From positions 18,349 to 82,348 of the forward strand of contig DWWL01000049.1 of NCBI GenBank assembly GCA_019119775.1: DNA of 64,000 nucleotides. The letters are read 5' to 3'. Numbering within the stretch: position 1 is the stretch's first letter; each line of letters begins with the position of its first letter. The position numbers and the translations under genes were made by a program. The notes below the pieces were generated by a model. That model worked only from the letters and a program-made list of their open reading frames with translations, made no database searches and was not told the origin of the DNA. Source of the stretch: Candidatus Lachnoclostridium pullistercoris. Lineage in GTDB: Bacteria; Bacillota; Clostridia; Lachnospirales; Lachnospiraceae. Positions 59,273-64,000 of the stretch are shown one piece after another.

Positions 59273-59986
59273 TTAACCTAAGCTGTCCGGCTCCCGCATC
59301 CGGTAGCCGACGCCGATCTCCGTGCTGATATATTTGGGATCGGCCGGATTTTCTTCCATTTTCCGGCGGATGTGGGCCATGTTCACCCGCAGGATCTGAT
59401 TGTTGCTGTCGGCGTAAGGCCCCCAGATGTGGTTGATGATGAAATCGTAGGTCAGGACGCGGCCGGCATTGCGGGCCAGCAGGGAGACCAGTTTGTATTC
59501 GATCTGGGTCAGGTGAATGTCCTTTCCGGATACAGTGACCAGGCGCCGGTCAAAGTCAATGGACAGATCGCCGCTCTTGTAGACGGAGCTGCCGGCGGGA
59601 GAGGGAGAGACGGCCATCTGGCTGTGGCGCAGGGCGGTGCGGATGCGGGCCAGAAGCTCGGACGTGCCGAAAGGCTTGGTGATGTAGTCGTCAGCGCCGG
59701 CGTCCAGGGCAGCGACCTTTTCGCTCTCCTCGCTTCTGGCGGAGATCACCAGGATGGGGACGGAAGAGAACCTGCGGACCTGGCGGATCACGCTGATCCC
59801 GTCAATGTCCGGAAGCCCCAGGTCCAGGAGGACCACCTCGGGGCAGAGGGAGGCGATGCAGGAAATGCCTTCCTTTCCCGTGTAGGCGGACACCGCCTTG
59901 TAGTCGTGGTTGGCCAGGGTGGTTTCAATAAAAGTGCAGATGTTTTTTTCGTCTTCGATAATGACGACAGTCAGCTTATGACTCAT
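59273..59986 (-). CDS. OmpR/KdpE-type response regulator
   Basis: 237 residues. Receiver domain with phosphorylation Asp55 in VVLLDLGLPDIDG and the Lys in DDYITKPFG; C-terminal winged helix with LTQIEYKLVSLLARNAGRVL and VNMAHIRRKME. The second ATG (59986) is chosen because AGGAG then has 9-nt spacing; the gene overlaps the kinase gene, so they are coupled. Closest to KdpE. No kdpFABC operon is visible in the window. Confidence 0.93.
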   Translation of the reverse strand: MSHKLTVVIIEDEKNICTFIETTLANHDYKAVSAYTGKEGISCIASLCPEVVLLDLGLPDIDGISVIRQVRRFSSVPILVISARSEESEKVAALDAGADDYITKPFGTSELLARIRTALRHSQMAVSPSPAGSSVYKSGDLSIDFDRRLVTVSGKDIHLTQIEYKLVSLLARNAGRVLTYDFIINHIWGPYADSNNQILRVNMAHIRRKMEENPADPKYISTEIGVGYRMREPDSLG

Positions 59987-61076
59987 AAGGTTCATCTCCT
60001 AGTGGAAGTGTAAATGTAAACATGGCTCCGTCCGGCAGGTTTTCTGCCCAGATGCTGCCGTCGTGGGCCATAATGATGGTTTTGCAGATGGAAAGGCCGA
60101 TCCCCATTCCCTTCCGGGAATCCCCCGATGAAGTGGGGGTGTCGGCGTATCCGTCGAAAATATGGGGAAGCAGGTCCTCGCGGATCCCGTGGCCGTGATC
60201 CCGGACACGGAAGACCGCCTGCTGGTCTTCCGTGGAAACGGTCAGCTCCAGAGGTTTGGTGGAACCGCTGTGGTAGACTCCGTTTTCCAGAAGATTGATG
60301 ATGACCTGCTCAATGAGAGTGGCGTCCATGGGGACCATGATAAAGTCCGCTGGGATGGAGACACTGACGCAGGCGTCCGGCAGCCGTTTCTTGAAGCGGG
60401 AAACGGCCTCGGAAACCACTTCCTCCAGCGGTTCCAGGGATTTGGCCACATGGGCGTCCGTCTGCCGGATCCTGGTGACGGTGAGCAGGTTTTCCACCAT
60501 GTGGAGCAGCCAGTTGGAATCATCATAGATCGTCTGCACCAGCCGCTGCCTGTCCGCCTCTGACAGAAAAGCGCCGTTTTCCAGGTAGGTGGAACTGGCC
60601 CCGATGATCCCGGTGAGGGGAGTGCGCAGGTCATGGGAGATGGCGCGGAGCAGATTGGCCCGCATTTTCTCCTTTTCCGCCTCCATCAGCAGCTTTTCCT
60701 GCTCGTTTAAGATCCGGCTCTTCTCCTTTAAGTGGGTGGTGGTCATGCTGGTAAGGCTGGCGATGATCATCATGGCGATGAAGGTGATGGGGTAGCCGCT
60801 CACAGAGAAGGAGAGGGCAAAATAGGGGTAGGTAAATATGAAATTTACGCAGATCACGGACAGGAAGGACGCGACGATCCCGGGAACGTAGCCGGTGGTG
60901 AACCTGGCGATGAACACCACGGCCAGAATATAGAAAGTGGGGATGTTGCCGGAGTTCCCGGCGAACTTGAAAAAGGCGAAAGACCCCGCCGTGGTAAATC
61001 CCAGGATCAGGGAAGTGATCAGGATGTTGTGAAGCAGGGTCTTTTTATCCATTCGTTTCTTGTGACGGCGTTTCAT
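59976..61076 (-). CDS. short KdpD-like sensor histidine kinase
   Basis: 366 residues. N-terminal four-helix DUF4118 membrane module (residues about 15-115), a coiled linker, then HisKA with LRAISHDLRTPLTGI (His148) and HATPase_c (NLLENGVYHSGS, RDHGHGI, GMGIGLSICKTII). Full KdpD has about 900 residues, with KdpD and USP-like sensor domains in front; these are absent, so this is the C-terminal type kinase only. GGAGG precedes the ATG. Gene order suggests cotranscription with the upstream D,D-carboxypeptidase gene 21 nt away. Confidence 0.93.
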   Translation of the reverse strand: MKRRHKKRMDKKTLLHNILITSLILGFTTAGSFAFFKFAGNSGNIPTFYILAVVFIARFTTGYVPGIVASFLSVICVNFIFTYPYFALSFSVSGYPITFIAMMIIASLTSMTTTHLKEKSRILNEQEKLLMEAEKEKMRANLLRAISHDLRTPLTGIIGASSTYLENGAFLSEADRQRLVQTIYDDSNWLLHMVENLLTVTRIRQTDAHVAKSLEPLEEVVSEAVSRFKKRLPDACVSVSIPADFIMVPMDATLIEQVIINLLENGVYHSGSTKPLELTVSTEDQQAVFRVRDHGHGIREDLLPHIFDGYADTPTSSGDSRKGMGIGLSICKTIIMAHDGSIWAENLPDGAMFTFTLPLGDEPYES

Positions 61077-61097
61077 ATAACCTCCCGCAGCCGGCTG

Positions 61098-62660
61098 TCA
61101 GTGCTGCTTTTTTCCGCCGCGGCTTTCCTGCCGCGCGGCTCTTCTGGCAGCCATCATCTGTTCAAACTCTTCGTCGGTTACGCCGATCTCCCGCAGGCGT
61201 CTGTGGCGGCGCTCCTGTCTTCTGCGGCGTTCCTCCTCTTTCCTCTGACGACTGATATTTAAGGCGATCACAGCGCCTGCCGCGGCCGCGATCACGGCTG
61301 CGACGGCCAGAGCGATCCACACCACAGCCGGGATCTTAAGGCCGCCATTCTCTTTTAAGCCGCCGTCTTCAGAACCGGTGCTCTCTGCGGATGCCGGCTG
61401 AGAACCGGAGTCGGGAGCGGAGGAGACGCCGCTCGGATCAGCGGTCTCACTTGAGGCGTCTGTTTCTCCCGCCGCCGTGCTGCCGGCCGCGGCTTCTGTT
61501 CCTGCTGCCGCTGTCTCCGGGGGAAGGGAGATGGTTTCCTCCGGCTCGCCGATCCGGTTTAACAGGTAGGCGGAGCCGATCACCCGGTCATTGTAGGTGT
61601 ACTGGACCTGGGCGATGGCGTTCTCCGGGGCGCTGTCCTCCAGCTGGTAATTGACGGATACGTCTGCATCCCCGATGGACGCGGAGAGGGGAAGAGTGAT
61701 CATTCCCTCTTCCAGGGACAGCCTGGAGAGATCTCCCGCGGGAAGACCGGCAATGGACATGTCGTCGGCCAGAGAGGAGAAACGGCTGTCCAGATCGGAG
61801 ATCCGGGAAGTCTGGAAATTGGAAAAACCAAAGTCCAGCATGGCTTTCGTGTCGGAATAATGGGTCTGATGGCCGTTTAAGACGACAGCCACCAGGGTCA
61901 TGCCGTTCCGCGAGGCGAAGGTGACCAGCGTGTTCCCCGCCAGGGATGTGTAGCCGGTCTTTCCGCCGAAGGCGCCCTCATAGTAGTCGGCCCGGCTGGG
62001 GATGAGCATGGCATGGTGGGCGTACACCGTGGAGCCTTCCGGATACCGCTTTGTGGGGGGAAGGTCGTAGTATCTGGAGCCATCGATCTCCAGGAACACG
62101 GGGTTTTTGATCGCCGCCTGACAGATCAGGGCCATGTCGTAGGCGGAAGTATAGTGGTTTTCGTCGTTTAAGCCGCTGGGGTTGGCAAAGTGGCTGTCCT
62201 GGCAGCCCAGTTCTGCCGCTTTCGCGTTCATCATCTCCGCGAAGGCTTCCCGGGAGCCGGCCACATGCTCGGCCAGGGCGTTGGCCGCCTCGTTGGCGGA
62301 CTGAAGGAGCATGGCGTAGAGAGAATCTCTTACGGTGAGCACGTCCCCCTCATCCAGGCCGGCGTTGCTGCTGCCGCTCTCCACGTTGTAGACGGCGTCG
62401 TAGGAGTAGGTGACTTCCTCGTTTAAGTCGCAGTTTTCCAGTACGACAAGAGCGGTCAGCACCTTGGTGATGCTGGCCGGGTAGTAGGTTTCATGAAGAT
62501 TTTTGCCGAAAAGCACGGCTCCGGAGTCGGCGTCCATGACGATGCCGCCGTCCGCCTCAATGGATATATTGGAAGGCCAGTCCGGGGCGGCGAAGACCGC
62601 AGCCGGAAAGAGCCCGAGAATCAGAAAAATGCTCAGTATTACAGCGAATATACGTTTCAT
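61098..62660 (-). CDS. D-alanyl-D-alanine carboxypeptidase with C-terminal anchor and basic tail
   Basis: 520 residues. Signal peptide of about 24 residues (ILGLFPAAVFA). Active site Ser63 in PASITKVL (SxxK), SAN motif in LLQSANEAANAL, and GKTG in GAFGGKTGY. After the S11 catalytic and C-terminal domain comes a Ser/Thr/Glu/Gly-rich linker, a membrane helix (VVWIALAVAAVIAAAAGAVI), and a strongly charged cytoplasmic tail (EEERRRRQERRHRRLREI, EEFEQMM). DacF-type enzymes normally end with an amphipathic helix; this tail is unusual. It trims pentapeptide in peptidoglycan. The ATG at 62660 fits the signal peptide. Confidence 0.92.
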   Translation of the reverse strand: MKRIFAVILSIFLILGLFPAAVFAAPDWPSNISIEADGGIVMDADSGAVLFGKNLHETYYPASITKVLTALVVLENCDLNEEVTYSYDAVYNVESGSSNAGLDEGDVLTVRDSLYAMLLQSANEAANALAEHVAGSREAFAEMMNAKAAELGCQDSHFANPSGLNDENHYTSAYDMALICQAAIKNPVFLEIDGSRYYDLPPTKRYPEGSTVYAHHAMLIPSRADYYEGAFGGKTGYTSLAGNTLVTFASRNGMTLVAVVLNGHQTHYSDTKAMLDFGFSNFQTSRISDLDSRFSSLADDMSIAGLPAGDLSRLSLEEGMITLPLSASIGDADVSVNYQLEDSAPENAIAQVQYTYNDRVIGSAYLLNRIGEPEETISLPPETAAAGTEAAAGSTAAGETDASSETADPSGVSSAPDSGSQPASAESTGSEDGGLKENGGLKIPAVVWIALAVAAVIAAAAGAVIALNISRQRKEEERRRRQERRHRRLREIGVTDEEFEQMMAARRAARQESRGGKKQH

Positions 62661-62817
62661 AAGATCGGGAAACTCCATACAGACTGTGAAAACAGGGTTC
62701 AAAAGTTACTCCATACAGTATATTCTATTTTGCCGGACAAGTAAAGGGATTTTGTGCCGCCGTCCGGCGGAAGGAAGGGCAGGATCAGGGAAAGGATGAG
62801 CGGGATAAAAAATAAGG

Positions 62818-62840
62818 CCGGGCGCGGCCGGCGCGCCCGG
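62818..62840 (-). terminator. terminator of the TIGR01906-like gene
   Basis: CCGGGCGCG (62818-62826) pairs with CGCGCCCGG (62832-62840), loop GCCGG. Reading left it is followed by CCTTATTTTTTATC. Confidence 0.85.
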
Positions 62841-62847
62841 AAAGCGT

Positions 62848-63534
62848 CTAGGACCGCCTGCCTCTCAGGGAGAAGAACAGACAGACGGCAAAGAGGACCA
62901 AGGCGGACAGGCCGAAGGTCGCTCCGATATAGAACGCGGTGTCCGCGAAAAACGGCTCCGGAACGATGTTGATCAGAAGGTCCGTGGCCGGGTTTAGGAT
63001 CCAGAGATCGTTGTCAAAGAAGATGTGGTGGAAGACGATGAAGTACCGGGAAAAATCTGAGGCGATCAGAAGCCCCACGGCGGCCGCGGCCAGGAAGAAT
63101 AAGCCGATGCCTGCGCAGAGCGTCCTGGGGAGAAGGCGCTTTACGTCAGCCTTCAGCAGGGCCATGAGCACGACGCAGGCCGCAGCCGCGGCAGCACACA
63201 CCCGGCGCAGGGTGATCGCTCCTAAAAATAAGCCGCGCACGTCCTCCATGTGGGCGATTTCCCGCTCGTTGAAAAATTCCCGTGGCTGTCCGTCCACCAC
63301 GGTCATCACGTGGAGGTCATCCCGTTTTCCGCGGAGATAGGCCATCATCTCGTCCGTGACATCCAAAAGGTCGTCCATCTCCATGTGGACCGCCGCTGTC
63401 ACGTTATACTTTTCATATTCTCTCTCATAGTATCCGGGGAACCAGTAGGCCACCGCCTCCACGGACGTGATGAGGAGAATGATCATCAGGCAGAAGGCGC
63501 ACAGTACGCCAAGCAGCCGCTGCAGTAGTTTCAT
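62848..63534 (-). CDS. TIGR01906-family integral membrane protein
   Basis: 228 residues. A first membrane helix (LLGVLCAFCLMIILLITSVEA), a hydrophilic extracytoplasmic part (FPGYYEREYEKYNVTAAVHM, FNEREIAHMEDV), then three or four helices. The segment FHHIFFDNDLWILNPATDLL and IVPEPFF is the family signature. Found in Firmicutes and lactobacilli; function unknown. It starts 15 nt after the V-ATPase D stop, so it is probably in the same transcript. Confidence 0.85.
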   Translation of the reverse strand: MKLLQRLLGVLCAFCLMIILLITSVEAVAYWFPGYYEREYEKYNVTAAVHMEMDDLLDVTDEMMAYLRGKRDDLHVMTVVDGQPREFFNEREIAHMEDVRGLFLGAITLRRVCAAAAAACVVLMALLKADVKRLLPRTLCAGIGLFFLAAAAVGLLIASDFSRYFIVFHHIFFDNDLWILNPATDLLINIVPEPFFADTAFYIGATFGLSALVLFAVCLFFSLRGRRS

Positions 63535-63549
63535 GGTGCATTTCTCCTT

Positions 63550-64000
63550 CTATGAATGAACAGCGGGCTGCTCCTCTTTTTCCTTCATCCGCTTGATCAC
63601 TTTCAGCCGGGTAAATTCCTCCCGCTCTTTTTCTTCCAGAGCGTTGGTAATGTCCTTTGTCAGCGTCTCGTACATGGGGATGGTGATGTTTTTCAGGGCG
63701 TTGGCCCGCTTCTGGGTCTTCTTGATGTTGTTTGCCAGGCGGTAGGCGGAATTTTCCACCATGGACAGCTTGATGGTCAGCTCCTTGACCTTCTGGAACT
63801 TTGCTCTGGCTTCGTCCAGGGACTCTCTGGTGCTGTAGTAGGCGTAGGTGAGGTTTAAGGGTTCCGGCTCATACTGTACCAGGGGGATTTCCGTTCCCAT
63901 AATGCTTCTGGCCTTGATGCGGATGCCGTTTTCCACAGGCACGGACGCGCTGATCTCCTGCACATAGTTGATGCCCAGCTCGATGTTGGCCTTCTGCAGG
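63550..64000 (-). CDS. ntpD: V-type ATP synthase subunit D (5' end outside window)
   Basis: The frame is open to the window edge on the minus strand, giving about the last 150 residues. Long helices with VENGIRIKARSIMGTEIPLV and LANNIKKTQKRANALKNITIP form the antiparallel coiled coil of the V/A-ATPase central shaft (subunit D). Normal subunits are about 210-220 residues, so about 60 residues lie beyond the edge. It couples rotor movement to ATP synthesis or hydrolysis. A Glu/Lys-rich C-terminus (EEKEREEFTRLKVIKRMKEK) ends the gene. Confidence 0.93.
   Translation of the reverse strand, partial: LQKANIELGINYVQEISASVPVENGIRIKARSIMGTEIPLVQYEPEPLNLTYAYYSTRESLDEARAKFQKVKELTIKLSMVENSAYRLANNIKKTQKRANALKNITIPMYETLTKDITNALEEKEREEFTRLKVIKRMKEKEEQPAVHS

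Overview
This 64-kb window looks like the chromosome of an anaerobic, spore-forming Clostridia, most likely a member of the Lachnospiraceae. Supporting signs are a clostridial-type fatty-acid operon (fabH-acpP-fabK-fabD-fabG-fabF-accB-fabZ-accC-accDA), a fused AdhE, sporulation genes spmA and spmB, a methionyl T-box, a V-type ATPase subunit D, the DUF969/DUF979/pcp cluster, and strong AGGAGG ribosome sites. The genes are GC-rich and the intergenic regions AT-rich. I saw no rRNA, tRNA, CRISPR array, prophage or transposase.

Layout. 0-5.6 kb: end of a Bax-inhibitor-1 membrane protein, then a LysR regulator divergent from a polar amino-acid ABC importer and an AbgB-like M20 hydrolase. 5.6-9.4 kb: adhE behind a near-consensus promoter with two Rex-like operators, followed by a kinase-like phosphotransferase. 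9.4-14.3 kb: a more AT-rich accessory module with two divergent XRE-type proteins, an amino-acid permease, a DUF401-like membrane protein and a MalY/PatB C-S lyase. 14.4-15.5 kb: a fic gene missing its 5' half, abutting the stop codon of a flavin reductase gene. 15.7-26.3 kb: the type II fatty-acid synthesis operon with an accD-accA fusion and an NMO-type flavoprotein at its end. 26.4-29.7 kb: a sulfatase, an amidohydrolase and a cupin protein.

29.7-45 kb: a rearranged accessory region. It holds a 148-nt multi-armed inverted-repeat element, spmA and spmB split apart by 11.7 kb on opposite strands, a MATE pump behind a probable attenuator, and two copies of a divergent pair of M20 peptidase genes (A on the minus strand, B on the plus strand). 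The second copy has a transporter gene inserted between its halves. DUF368, DegV, a GerMN-like lipoprotein, MarR and a DUF885 lipoprotein gene complete it. 45-54 kb: T-box-metG, then pcp with DUF979/DUF969 on the minus strand, then gdpP-rplI-dnaB. 54-64 kb: a MerR-like protein, a Crp/Fnr regulator divergent from an old-yellow-enzyme family oxidoreductase, an aldehyde dehydrogenase with a Rex-like site, a KdpDE-like two-component pair downstream of a D,D-carboxypeptidase, a TIGR01906 membrane protein, and the start of the V-ATPase D gene region.

The most notable signals not explained by ordinary genes are: (1) a dispersed ~60-bp repeat that starts at the U-tract of intrinsic terminators at four or five loci; (2) the four-armed element at 29807-29954, whose outer stem contains the exact Neisseria DNA-uptake 12-mer; (3) tandem reiteration of coding 3' ends just past the stop codon at two or three genes; (4) a set of Rex-like 18-bp operators at adhE, an aldehyde dehydrogenase and an M20 peptidase gene; (5) a Crp/Fnr-type palindrome placed exactly at -41.5 of the oxidoreductase promoter. 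All functional statements rest on reading motifs by eye; no database search was run.
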